Origin: DAOVXM01 sp963746255
GTDB taxonomy: Bacteria > Chloroflexota > Anaerolineae > Anaerolineales > UBA4823
NCBI GenBank assembly: GCA_963746255.1
Contig: CAVVAJ010000007.1
Span: 620,001 to 684,000 of the forward strand
Reading direction: 5' to 3'
Length of the DNA stretch: 64,000 nucleotides
Shown: positions 37,532 through 46,350 of the stretch, piece after piece
Position numbering within the stretch: position 1 is the first letter of the stretch
Layout of the letters: every line of letters starts with the position of its first letter
Notes under the pieces: generated by a model
Databases searched by the model: none
What the model saw: the letters and a program-made list of their open reading frames with translations, nothing else
What the model was told of the DNA's origin: nothing
Position numbers and translations under genes: made by a program

Positions 37532-38434
37532 ATGTCAAAACTGATGCCTTTAACTGAAGCGATTTCCCGCCATGTACACGATGGTGACATGCTTTACGCG
37601 GCTGGTTTTACCCATCTCATCCCCTTTGCTGCGGGGCATGAGATCATCCGCCAGGGATTTAAAAAGCTGACCCTAGCGCGGGCGACGCCTGATCTGATCT
37701 ATGACCAGCTGGTCGCGGCTGGCTGCGCTCGTAAAGTAATCTTCTCATACATGGGCAACCCGGGTGTGGGTTCGCTGCGCTTTGTGCGCGCTGAAGTGGA
37801 AGCTGGCCGTCTAGAGTGGGAGGAGTATTCCCATTTTGGGATGATCTCTCGCCTCCAAGCTGGGGCCACAGGGCTGCCTTTCATGCCGATGATGCCGACC
37901 GCTGCGGTGGATCTCGAGCGAGCCAATCCAAATTATCGAACGGTAATGGATCCGTATTCTGGCGCGCCGGTAGTTGTTGTACCCCCACTGAATCCCGATG
38001 TCGCCATCATCCATGTCCAGCGCGCTGACGAAACAGGTAACGCCCATATTTGGGGGATTATCGGCGAGCAGAAGGAAGCCGCGTTTGCCGCCAAACGGGT
38101 TATCATCACGGCGGAGGAGATTGTGCCTGAAGATGTGATTCGCTCCGATCCAAACCGCACCCTCATCCCTGCTTTTGTCGTTGACGCGGTTTGCCACACC
38201 CCTTACTGTGCGCACCCTTCATATACCCAGGGTTATTACGACCGTGATAACGATTTCTACCTGGAATGGGACCAGATCAGCCGTTCACCAGAGTCAGTTA
38301 AGGCTTACTTGGATGAATGGGTGTATGGAGTTAAAGACCGCCAAGAGTACTGGGAAAAACTGGGCCCAGAAGTCCATGCCCACCTGAGCGTTGCCGAACG
38401 TCCCAGCCATACGGTTAATTACGGTCAATATTAA
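37532..38434 (+). CDS. CoA-transferase subunit alpha, second copy
   Basis: 300-residue alpha subunit of the same family I/glutaconate type as the gene at 7339, but clearly diverged. Blocks: VHDGDMLYAAGFTHLIPFAAGHE at the start, then IHVQRADETGNAHIWG matching the HVHRADKYGNAQ block of the first copy. Followed by its beta partner after 31 bases. It may serve a different acid from the first pair. Confidence 0.85.
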   Translation: MSKLMPLTEAISRHVHDGDMLYAAGFTHLIPFAAGHEIIRQGFKKLTLARATPDLIYDQLVAAGCARKVIFSYMGNPGVGSLRFVRAEVEAGRLEWEEYSHFGMISRLQAGATGLPFMPMMPTAAVDLERANPNYRTVMDPYSGAPVVVVPPLNPDVAIIHVQRADETGNAHIWGIIGEQKEAAFAAKRVIITAEEIVPEDVIRSDPNRTLIPAFVVDAVCHTPYCAHPSYTQGYYDRDNDFYLEWDQISRSPESVKAYLDEWVYGVKDRQEYWEKLGPEVHAHLSVAERPSHTVNYGQY

Positions 38435-38465
38435 TTATGTACACGACACTTGGGATCGACATACT

Positions 38466-39230
38466 ATGACTATTGCTTATTCATCATCTGAGATATTGAC
38501 GATCAACGCGGCCCGTTTGCTGCGCGATGGTGACGTCGTTTTTGTCGGCGTCGGATTACCAAATTTAGCCTGCAATTTAGCTCGCCGGACACATACGCCC
38601 AACCTCGTGATGATCTATGAAGCCGGCGTGATCGGCGCCCAACCGGCGCGTTTGCCGCTCTCGATCGGTGACCCAACGCTGGTCAGCGGCGCCTTATCCG
38701 TCTGCAGTATGTACGATATCTTTGCCTTCTACCTGCAGCGCGGGAATGTTGATGTCGGATTTCTCGGTGGAGCGCAGATCGATCGATACTGTAATATCAA
38801 TGCCACCGTCATCGGTGATTATCAATCCCCGAAGGTGCGTTTGCCTGGCTCTGGTGGCTCGATGGAAATTGCCGCCTGGGCCAACCGTTGTTATATCATT
38901 ACCCCACATCAGGTACGCCGTTTCCCCGAGAAAGTTGATTTTCGCACATCTGCCGGTTACCTTAGCGGGCGGGCTGAGCGGGAGGCCGCTCACCTGCGCG
39001 GCAGCGGTCCCCAGGTAGTTGTGACTAATCTAGGGCTTCTCGAGCCGGATGCATCCGGCGAGTTGGTTTTATCGGCTTTGCATCCCGGCGCCACCATCGA
39101 GGAAGCCAAAGCGAACACCGGTTGGGATCTTAAGGTCAGTGAAGACTTAGTCGCTACGGCCCCACCGACCATAGAAGAGCTGCGCATCCTGCGTGAAGAT
39201 TTAGATCCTCAGGGGATCTATCTAAAATAG
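38466..39230 (+). CDS. CoA-transferase subunit beta, second copy
   Basis: 254 residues from ATG 38466; a longer frame to 38391 would overlap the alpha gene and adds residues absent from the family. The catalytic glutamate is E52 in MIYEAGVIG. GGAQIDRY, NINATVIGDY and VRLPGSGGS match the other beta subunit at 6564. Ends 55 bases before a membrane protease gene. Confidence 0.85.
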   Translation: MTIAYSSSEILTINAARLLRDGDVVFVGVGLPNLACNLARRTHTPNLVMIYEAGVIGAQPARLPLSIGDPTLVSGALSVCSMYDIFAFYLQRGNVDVGFLGGAQIDRYCNINATVIGDYQSPKVRLPGSGGSMEIAAWANRCYIITPHQVRRFPEKVDFRTSAGYLSGRAEREAAHLRGSGPQVVVTNLGLLEPDASGELVLSALHPGATIEEAKANTGWDLKVSEDLVATAPPTIEELRILREDLDPQGIYLK

Positions 39231-39285
39231 CCAACTCACGCTCCAGCATGTAATTAATTTAACTCTGCACTAGCAGCGCACAATC

Positions 39286-40221
39286 ATGGCAGTCACATCC
39301 AAGCACCCACGTTCACTCCCCGCACGTATTTTTATCTCGCCAGAAGAACCCCGCTTGCGCGCAGGTTGGCGTCTTACACTCCAGTCGCTGCTGCTGTTCG
39401 CATTGTTTTTAGTGTTCAGCTTACCGGTTGAGCTCTTCTTCTATTTAAAACCACTGGACAATCCATACCTGCAGCAGTTGTTATCCGGGCTGGCAACATT
39501 AGTCGCCATCACGCTCTCCGTCTACCTGGCTCGCCGCTGGTTCGATCGGCGTAAGTTTTCCAGTTTGGGACTGCGTTGGGACCGGCAGGCTGGGCGCGAT
39601 TTTACCTTTGGCCTGCTCGCCGCGGGTGTGATGCTGGGGCTGGTGTTTGTACTGGCACTGGCCTTCGGTTGGTTGCAGGTCGAAGGTTTCGCTTGGCAAA
39701 CCGCGCCGCCGTTCCAGACCTGGTACGGACTGCTGGTGATGTTGTTGGTTTTCGTCGCCGTCGGTTGGCAGGAAGAACTGCTCAGCCGTGGTTATTGGCT
39801 GCAGAACCTGACGGCAGGTTTGAATCTCTTCTGGGGGGTCTTGATCTCCTCGCTGCTATTCGCAGTCAGTCATTTAGCTAACCCCAATTTCTCCTGGCTG
39901 GCGGTGGGCGGATTGCTGTTGGCTGGTTTATTCCTGGCCTTTGCCTATCTGCGTACCGGTCAGCTCTGGTTGTCGATTGGGCTGCATGTCGGCTGGAACT
40001 TCTTCGAGGGCCCTATCTTCGGATTCCCGGTCAGTGGTTTGACTGGTTTTCCAGTTGTTATATCTCAAAATGCTTCTGGACCGGAGTTGATAACCGGGGG
40101 TAATTTCGGTCCTGAAGCTGGTCTGATTCTGCTGCCAGGGATGGCTGTGGGGTTCTTTATCGTCTGGTGGTATACCCGCCAACGTGTGCCATCACCCTCA
40201 GTGTCAAGTGAGCACAGCTGA
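39286..40221 (+). CDS. CPBP family intramembrane glutamic endopeptidase
   Basis: 311 residues, about eight membrane helices. The family motif E-E-x3-R is seen in WQEELLSRGYW near residue 165, with the conserved histidines in FAVSHLANPNF and LHVGWNFFEG. CPBP proteases process prenylated or signal-like peptides inside the membrane; many bacterial members have unknown substrates. The stop overlaps the next start (TGATGA region at 40221), so it is coupled to lactate permease. Confidence 0.85.
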   Translation: MAVTSKHPRSLPARIFISPEEPRLRAGWRLTLQSLLLFALFLVFSLPVELFFYLKPLDNPYLQQLLSGLATLVAITLSVYLARRWFDRRKFSSLGLRWDRQAGRDFTFGLLAAGVMLGLVFVLALAFGWLQVEGFAWQTAPPFQTWYGLLVMLLVFVAVGWQEELLSRGYWLQNLTAGLNLFWGVLISSLLFAVSHLANPNFSWLAVGGLLLAGLFLAFAYLRTGQLWLSIGLHVGWNFFEGPIFGFPVSGLTGFPVVISQNASGPELITGGNFGPEAGLILLPGMAVGFFIVWWYTRQRVPSPSVSSEHS

Positions 40222-41750
40222 TGACTTTCTGGATGGCGTTAGCGCCGATCTTAGTGATCCTCTTTTTGATGGTTGCCTTGCGCTGGGGCGCGGCCCGCTC
40301 CGGTGCTGCCGGTTATCTGCTGACCTTGGCGATCGCCGTCTTTGTGTTCGGGGCTGGCATCGAGCTGCTCGCTTACGCCCATGTGAAAGCCCTGCTCTTA
40401 ACGATTGATGTCTTGCTGATCATCTGGGCTGCCTTTTTGCTCTATCGAGTAGCCGATGAAGCCGGCGCAATTGCTACCATCGGCCGTGCCCTACCCCACC
40501 TGACCAACGATAAGGGCATGCAGGCTCTCATCCTCGGCTGGGTCTTCGCGACTTTTTTGCAGGGGGTTGGTGGGTTCGGTGTGCCCGTGGCCGTCATCGC
40601 TCCGATATTGATCTCGTTAGGGTTTGCTCCTTTAGCGGCGGTAGTGGTCCCCTCTATTGGTCATGGCTGGGCGGTGACTTTTGGATCGCTTGGCTCTTCG
40701 TTCAACGCGCTTATGGCGGCGACTGGTATGCCCGGTGAAGTGCTGGCCGCTTCTGCAGCCTTGCTGTTGGGTGCCTGCGGTCTAGTCACTGGCTGGATGG
40801 TCGCGCACGCGGGCGGCAGCTGGCCGGCCGTGCGCCGCTTGACCTGGGCAGTCATCATCTTGGGTGTGGCCATGGCTGCCGTTCAATACATCGTCGTTAG
40901 CGCTGGTTTTTGGAATCTCGGTGCCATGGCGGCTGGTGCAGCCGGGCTGCTGCTGGTGTTTCCGCTCGCCGCTCGCTTCCGCGGTCAGCAGACCGATAAC
41001 GGCAAGCTGGAAATCTGCCCACTGCTGGTGGCCATGTCGGGCTATGCGGTCCTGGTGCTGGTTATTTTATTCGTCCAGCTCATCCATCCGGTCCGGGATT
41101 TCCTCGGTGTGCTCGTGATCCAGATTCCGATCCCCGAGCTGCAGACCAGTTTAGGGCATGTCACCCCGGCTGGCTTTACCCGCGCTTTGTATATCTTCCG
41201 GCATACCGGAGTGGTTTTATTCTACGCCACGGTCCTGGCTTACTTGATTTATAAGCAGGCTGGTTTGTATTCCTCTGGTTCGCTTGGGCGGATAGTAAAT
41301 GGCACAATCCAGCGCGTCGCCTCTTCCAGTGTTAGTATCGCTTCAATGGTAGCCATGGCGGTCATCATGGAGACTTCGGGGATGACTGCCACGCTCGCGA
41401 TGAGCCTGGCTGCGTATGTAGGCGTCCTCTACCCCTTGATTGCGCCCTGGATAGGTGCCATCGGGGCATTTATGACCGGCAGCAACACCAATTCCAATGT
41501 CGTTTTTTCGGCTCTCCAGCTGCGCACCGCGTTGCTGTTGGGATATGATGCGGCAGTGATCCTGGCGGCCCAGACGGCGGGTGCGGCTGTGGCTTCCATC
41601 ATGGCGCCCACCAAGGTTGTTGTCGGCGCTAGTACGGGCGGGATGGCCGGGCGCGAGGGTGAAGTGATGCGGAAGCTGGCTGTCTATACGGCCTTGTTGC
41701 TGTTTCTGCTCAGCACACTGGCCGCGATTGGTGTTTGGTTGATTAAATGA
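40221..41750 (+). CDS. L-lactate permease family transporter
   Basis: 509 residues, about thirteen membrane helices. LctP family pattern: an N-terminal LxxxxALRWGAA helix, FATFLQGVGGFGVPVAVIAPIL, HGWAVTFGSLGSSFNAL, and near the C-terminus GAFMTGSNTNSNVVF with AAVASIMAPTKVVVG. Imports lactate or glycolate with protons. Downstream of a CoA-transferase pair and an aldehyde dehydrogenase, which suggests an organic-acid uptake and activation cluster. Confidence 0.9.
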   Translation: MTFWMALAPILVILFLMVALRWGAARSGAAGYLLTLAIAVFVFGAGIELLAYAHVKALLLTIDVLLIIWAAFLLYRVADEAGAIATIGRALPHLTNDKGMQALILGWVFATFLQGVGGFGVPVAVIAPILISLGFAPLAAVVVPSIGHGWAVTFGSLGSSFNALMAATGMPGEVLAASAALLLGACGLVTGWMVAHAGGSWPAVRRLTWAVIILGVAMAAVQYIVVSAGFWNLGAMAAGAAGLLLVFPLAARFRGQQTDNGKLEICPLLVAMSGYAVLVLVILFVQLIHPVRDFLGVLVIQIPIPELQTSLGHVTPAGFTRALYIFRHTGVVLFYATVLAYLIYKQAGLYSSGSLGRIVNGTIQRVASSSVSIASMVAMAVIMETSGMTATLAMSLAAYVGVLYPLIAPWIGAIGAFMTGSNTNSNVVFSALQLRTALLLGYDAAVILAAQTAGAAVASIMAPTKVVVGASTGGMAGREGEVMRKLAVYTALLLFLLSTLAAIGVWLIK

Positions 41751-41780
41751 TTTCCAGCATTTATTTGGAGAGCGATTAGT

Positions 41781-41972
41781 ATGCGCAGCTTTGAAAACTG
41801 GCGGCGAGGACTCACCAAGCATAAATTCCAGCTCTATCTCATTGCGTTCCTGATGATGGTGATCCCGCCAGTGCCGATGTATTTCGCGATCATGAACGGC
41901 AGTTCTCCCTTGGTTTGGGTTCTGCTGCCAGTGATCGTCCTGGCCAATATCCTCGTTTTAATAATCCCTTGA
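41781..41972 (+). CDS. small membrane protein (63 residues)
   Basis: GGAG lies 10 bases before the ATG, 30 bases after the permease stop. A basic N-terminus (NWRRGLTKHKF) is followed by two hydrophobic helices. Probably the last gene of the operon; function unknown. Confidence 0.55.
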   Translation: MRSFENWRRGLTKHKFQLYLIAFLMMVIPPVPMYFAIMNGSSPLVWVLLPVIVLANILVLIIP

Positions 41973-42039
41973 ACCTCTGGCGACTGTTTCTATCCCATGA
42001 CCGTTGGCTGCGGTCCAATATATGGTAGTATTGGGGGTT

Positions 42040-42510
42040 ATGGATTACTCCCAGATCAGCGGCGACCTATTTATTGGTACCACGCCTTTTGCCGAACACT
42101 ACGCAGAGCTTAGGGATATGGGTGTTGCCTTGGTGATCAATATGCGTATTGAACGGCGGCCGCGCCCGGACCCCGGTTCCCCAACTATTCGCAGCTTGTG
42201 GCTGCCGACTTTTGATACGCCTCTCCTCCCTATCCCAATCCACGTCCTAGAGCGTGGCGCAAAGGCTGCGCTGCAGGTGATCAATAATGGCGGGCGTGTA
42301 TATGTACATTGCGCTGCCGGCCGCCACCGCGGTGTGGCGATGGGGGCTGCCATCCTGATCGCGCAAGGGTACTCAGCGGCGGGTGCAATGCAGTTGATAA
42401 CGCAGCGCCGGGCGGTGGCCGACCCCCATATTTGGTACATTCGCCGACGGATTGAACGCTTTGCTCAACGCTGGCAGGCGCATGGCGGGGGTCTTCAGAT
42501 TAACGGCTGA
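42040..42510 (+). CDS. dual-specificity/tyrosine phosphatase family protein
   Basis: 156 residues from the ATG at 42040, chosen because family members begin with a short Y-S-x-I stretch just before FIGTTP; ATGs at 42004 and 42022 are possible. The phosphatase signature H-C-x5-R is HCAAGRHRG. A general-acid aspartate precedes it in PTFDTPL. It overlaps the tail of the WD40 gene on the other strand by 11 bases. Confidence 0.8.
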   Translation: MDYSQISGDLFIGTTPFAEHYAELRDMGVALVINMRIERRPRPDPGSPTIRSLWLPTFDTPLLPIPIHVLERGAKAALQVINNGGRVYVHCAAGRHRGVAMGAAILIAQGYSAAGAMQLITQRRAVADPHIWYIRRRIERFAQRWQAHGGGLQING

Positions 42511-43693
42511 TCTCCCACACGATCACAGTGCCGTCCAAACTGCCGCTTGCTAACCTAATGCCATCCGGGTGGAATGCCAGGCTGGTGACCGCATTACCGT
42601 GTCCCTCCAGGAGCTGCAGAAGTGCGCCGTTCTGTGGATCCCATAACCTTACACTGTGATCCCCGCCACCGGACGCCAGCATCCTTCCATCTGGGCTGAA
42701 TGTAAGCGTCCAGACCAGCGCTTGGTAGCTGTTTGCTTGTCCGGTATGCCCAGCAAGCGTAAGCAGGGGATCATAGGTTTCGCGTGGTGTGCCTGGCTCA
42801 TGCTGGATGTCCCAAATGACGATCCCGTTATTCGTATTGCCCGCTGCTAATCTTTCACCCTCGGGATCGATCGCCACGCTGTAATATGGCCCCTCCCCGT
42901 ATATACTGAATGAAAAACGTCCGCTGCTGACCTCCCGGATGCGGATGGTATCTCCATTCAAGATTGCCAACCCCACCCCATCTGGTGTGAATGCCAGCCC
43001 CGGTACCGCATGGGTGCCTCCAATTAGCTCCGCGATCTTCTCGCCGCTCACATTGTCCCACAAGCGCACCACGGCGTCTTTGCCGCCCGAAGCCAGGCTT
43101 TCACCCTGCGGCTGGTATGCCACACTGCTCACCCCGCGCTTGTGGGCTTCCAAATCCATGCTCAGGGAATATGTATCCAATGACCACAGCCGCACGAAGC
43201 CATCATAGTGCCCGCTGGCCAGTTGGCGGCTTCCGCTGTCGAATGCCAGGCTGCCCGTCCATACCCCCGATTCCAGCCGGCCAAGCTCGGTTAGTGTGTC
43301 TGCCTCATAAATGGTTATGCGTTCACCCGCTGCGACTGCCAGCAGCCTGCCATCCCCTGACCAGCTCAGCGCGGTCACCTGCTCCCACGGGCCAAAGGCC
43401 AGCTGTTTTGTGCCTGGTATTCCTGTCTGGCTGTCAAGTTCCATTGTTGGCTGCGGTGTGGAGATGTCTTCTGGCGCAGTTGTAGCCATGCTGGTCGCAG
43501 TGGCGGCTGGGTTTGTGCTTGGCTCGATCAGGATAGTTAGGGGAGTTGTAAGGCTTGTTTTTACGGGGCTTGTTGGCTGGCTCGCCAGGCCGGGTGTGCT
43601 TGCCAGGGTCGCTTGGTTGGTAGTGGGGGGAGAGCTGCAGCCAGCTAGCAGGATGTGAAGCAGCAAGGCAGCTATCGTTAGCGTGTACCGCAT
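42500..43693 (-). CDS. WD40-repeat lipoprotein
   Basis: 397 residues. The lipobox LAGC ends the signal at C19. A serine/threonine/proline-rich linker of about 80 residues follows. The remainder is a WD40 propeller with about seven repeats, each ending in patterns such as VRLWS, VRLWD, VIWD and VIVWE, with GH-dipeptides (LAGHTGQ, LLEGHGN). Protein-binding scaffold on the outer face of the membrane. Paired with a similar gene directly upstream. Confidence 0.88.
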   Translation of the reverse strand: MRYTLTIAALLLHILLAGCSSPPTTNQATLASTPGLASQPTSPVKTSLTTPLTILIEPSTNPAATATSMATTAPEDISTPQPTMELDSQTGIPGTKQLAFGPWEQVTALSWSGDGRLLAVAAGERITIYEADTLTELGRLESGVWTGSLAFDSGSRQLASGHYDGFVRLWSLDTYSLSMDLEAHKRGVSSVAYQPQGESLASGGKDAVVRLWDNVSGEKIAELIGGTHAVPGLAFTPDGVGLAILNGDTIRIREVSSGRFSFSIYGEGPYYSVAIDPEGERLAAGNTNNGIVIWDIQHEPGTPRETYDPLLTLAGHTGQANSYQALVWTLTFSPDGRMLASGGGDHSVRLWDPQNGALLQLLEGHGNAVTSLAFHPDGIRLASGSLDGTVIVWEISR

Positions 43694-43699
43694 GCAGCC

Positions 43700-44914
43700 C
43701 TAAGGACGGATGCCCCACAAGATGATCGTTCCATCATATGATGCAGAAGCCAGTATCTGGCCGTTGGGTGCGAAGGCGATCTTCTGTACCCCGTTTGCAG
43801 AGCCGCTTAGCGTGTTCAGGATTAGCCCGGTTTCCACGTCCCACAGCCTGATCGCGCTGCCCGTGAAGCTCTCCCCGCTCGCCAGTACGCTGCTGTCGCG
43901 GCTGAAGGACACGCTCTCCACCACACCGCCGTTCTGCAGGATGCGGATCAGTGCCCCCTTGGCCGTGTCCCACAGCCCAATCTCACCTTCATATGTGCCT
44001 GTCGCCAGGATGGCGCTGTTAGGCGCAAAAGCCATACTGCTTATCGCACCGGTAAAAGTTGTATGTATTTGGTATAGCAGCTGGATCTCTTTGACCTTTT
44101 CGACATCCCATATCTTCAGCGCATAGCGATCGGGTGAGGTGGCGAACTGCAGGCTGTCGGGTGAGAAGGCGATCGCCAGAGCGCCGCTAGTGCGCAGCGT
44201 TGGTGTGATCTCCCAGGTGAATGTATCCCAAAACAGCACCTCGTTCTGTTCATAGATAGGTCCGGTCAGTGCTGCTGCAAAGCTGTCCCCCTTCGGCGAA
44301 AAGCTGATTTGCGCCACCGGTTGTTCATTATCGTACAGAGCACCAACCCGCTGCCAATCGCTCGTGCGCCAGTAATCAATGCCGCCTGCCCGTCCGGTCA
44401 CGTCGTCCCCAAAGCTGTAGCCCGCCACCAGGTAATTGCCGCGCGGGCTGAAGCTGATGCTAGTGATCCCGCCGCGGGTTGGGATAGAAGCTACCTGGTA
44501 GCGCGTCTGCACGTCATACACCGTGATCTGGTCGTACCCGGCTACCGCTAGCATACGGCTGTCTGTCGACCAAGCCAGATCGCTGACGCTTTCTATCTGC
44601 CATTCTGCCAGCCTGGAGACCAATCCCGCATTCAAGTAGTTGATCACGTTCAGGCTGGAGGGCAGCGGTGTATTGGGCGCGCGGTAGACCGGTAGGGTCG
44701 GGCTTGGGGTTCGGCTGGTGACTGGTGTATGCGTGGGTAATGGGCTAGGGCTGGGGCTGGGGTGGATCGTTTCCGTTGGGCTGGGGGTGATCGCCGCGAC
44801 CGTCGCACTGGGCGAAGGGCTGGTGGTTGGCGTGGGTGTACGGCCTGGCATGTTGCAGCTGGTCAGGGCTAAGGTCATTGCGATCGATAGGTAGAGCAGG
44901 CGGTTATTTTTCAT
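43700..44914 (-). CDS. WD40-repeat lipoprotein, upstream paralogue
   Basis: 404 residues from ATG 44914 (a frame to 44962 adds a basic leader). Signal ending LALTSC at C19, then a linker almost wholly of Pro, Thr and Ser, then WD40 repeats (for example IGLWDTAKG, IRLWDVETG, IILWGIRP). It ends 6 bases before the start of the paralogue at 43693, so the pair is one operon and probably arose by duplication. Confidence 0.87.
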   Translation of the reverse strand: MKNNRLLYLSIAMTLALTSCNMPGRTPTPTTSPSPSATVAAITPSPTETIHPSPSPSPLPTHTPVTSRTPSPTLPVYRAPNTPLPSSLNVINYLNAGLVSRLAEWQIESVSDLAWSTDSRMLAVAGYDQITVYDVQTRYQVASIPTRGGITSISFSPRGNYLVAGYSFGDDVTGRAGGIDYWRTSDWQRVGALYDNEQPVAQISFSPKGDSFAAALTGPIYEQNEVLFWDTFTWEITPTLRTSGALAIAFSPDSLQFATSPDRYALKIWDVEKVKEIQLLYQIHTTFTGAISSMAFAPNSAILATGTYEGEIGLWDTAKGALIRILQNGGVVESVSFSRDSSVLASGESFTGSAIRLWDVETGLILNTLSGSANGVQKIAFAPNGQILASASYDGTIILWGIRP

Positions 44915-45020
44915 GCTTACAGCGGCTCTTCGCACGGTGTGCGTCCTTAATTGTAGCATCAATGGGCGCCGCTGCTAGATGTTCGTTTATAATTAGCCGA
45001 TGCTAATGTAGGAGGCGTAG

Positions 45021-46124
45021 ATGGCTGATCCACGGATGCAGAAACTGGCCGATATTCTAGTCAACTATTCAACGAAAGTGAAAACTGGCGATTGGGTCTT
45101 GGTCTGGCCCAACACCGTTGCACTGCCGCTGGCCCGTGAGGTCTATCGCTGTGTGCTGCGCGCCGGCGGTCACCCCACCATGCGGCTCGCTGACGATGAC
45201 CTCGATGAAGTGTTTATGACCGAAGCGAGCGATGAGCAGCTGCAGTGGATGTCGCCTGTTACACAGGCTACAGTTTCGCAGGTAAATGCGATTATCCGTT
45301 TGAACGCCGCGCATAATACCCGTGCGCTGATGGGTGTTGACCCCGTGAAATCGCGCACTCGCCAGGCTGCCCGGCGCGAGCTGATGGAAATATATGATAA
45401 GCGGGCCGCCAGCAAAGAACTGCGCTGGGTTACCACCCAATACCCCTGCCAAGCCCACGCCCAGGAAGCCGGTATGAGCTTGCGCGAGTACGAGGATTTC
45501 ATCTACCGTGCCACATTTGCCGACCAGCCCGACCCGGTAGCGAGCTGGCAAGCTGTTCATGACCGGCAGCAGCACTGGGTGGATTGGCTCAAGGGGAAAC
45601 GGGAAGTGCACGTCCGGGGCCCAAACGTTGACCTGACCCTCTCGATTGTGGAGCGCTCCTTCATTAACAGTGATGGGCAGAACAATATGCCCAGCGGGGA
45701 GATTTTCACCAGCCCGGTGGAGGACTCGGCCAAGGGTTGGATCCGCTTTACCTATCCGGCTGTTCGCATGGGTCGGGCTGTCGAGGGAGTCTCATTAGAG
45801 TTCCAGAATGGCAAAGTCGTCGCGGCCAGCGCAGAGAAGAATCCGGAATACCTGAACACCATGCTGGACAGCGACGAAGGTGCCCGTTACCTCGGCGAGT
45901 TCGCCATCGGCACAAATTACGCCATCCAACGCTTTACCAGGAACACGCTCTACGACGAGAAGATCGGTGGGACCATCCACCTCGCCCTGGGCAACGGGTT
46001 CCCCGAAGCCGGTGGTGTCAACAAGTCGACCCTCCACTGGGATATGGTTTGCGACATGCGCCAGGACAGCACGATCTACGTCGATGGCGAGCTTTTCTAC
46101 CAGGATGGCCAGTTCCAGGTCTAG
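45021..46124 (+). CDS. aminopeptidase, M29 family
   Basis: 367-residue metallo-aminopeptidase of the AmpS/AmpT type. Start ATG has AGGAGG upstream, and a TATAAT at 44988-44993. The two-metal site residues appear in the C-terminal third: glutamates in YLGEFAIGTN and the earlier GEIFTSPVED block, then the histidine of GGTIHLALG, the tyrosine/lysine of LYDEKIGG, and H and D in HWDMVCDM. Cleaves N-terminal residues in the cytoplasm. Confidence 0.92.
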   Translation: MADPRMQKLADILVNYSTKVKTGDWVLVWPNTVALPLAREVYRCVLRAGGHPTMRLADDDLDEVFMTEASDEQLQWMSPVTQATVSQVNAIIRLNAAHNTRALMGVDPVKSRTRQAARRELMEIYDKRAASKELRWVTTQYPCQAHAQEAGMSLREYEDFIYRATFADQPDPVASWQAVHDRQQHWVDWLKGKREVHVRGPNVDLTLSIVERSFINSDGQNNMPSGEIFTSPVEDSAKGWIRFTYPAVRMGRAVEGVSLEFQNGKVVAASAEKNPEYLNTMLDSDEGARYLGEFAIGTNYAIQRFTRNTLYDEKIGGTIHLALGNGFPEAGGVNKSTLHWDMVCDMRQDSTIYVDGELFYQDGQFQV

Positions 46125-46194
46125 TATTGCAGTTTAGGCACAATTCCCTGCCATTAAAACTGACCCCTCAATAATCATAGCGAGGCGTCATTCT

Positions 46195-46345
46195 CCTTAC
46201 TCACTCCCCGGCTTCCTTTTTAAATAGGAAGTTTCCGTCAGTTAACGTCCTGTGGTTAACCATGGAGAATTATTGAGAATCCTCCCGAGTCACTGCGCTA
46301 GCAGTGACAGTCATCCCTGAGGAGGAACGACGAAGGATCTCGTTT
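46195..46345. repeat. degenerate copy of double-hairpin repeat B
   Basis: Contains a GAGTCACTGCGCTAGCAGTGAC hairpin and a recognisable but mutated GTTTCCGTCAG...GGAGAATT segment like the arrays at 48886 and 50520. It ends in an AAGGATCTCG word, as in repeat C. It lies just downstream of mutS2, so the same repeat family flanks that gene on both sides. Confidence 0.6.
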
Positions 46346-46350
46346 TTAGC

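Noticed and set aside
43700..44962. Longer start of the upstream WD40 lipoprotein at 44962
   Set aside because: It places sixteen basic/polar residues before the signal peptide; the ATG at 44914 gives a normal signal.
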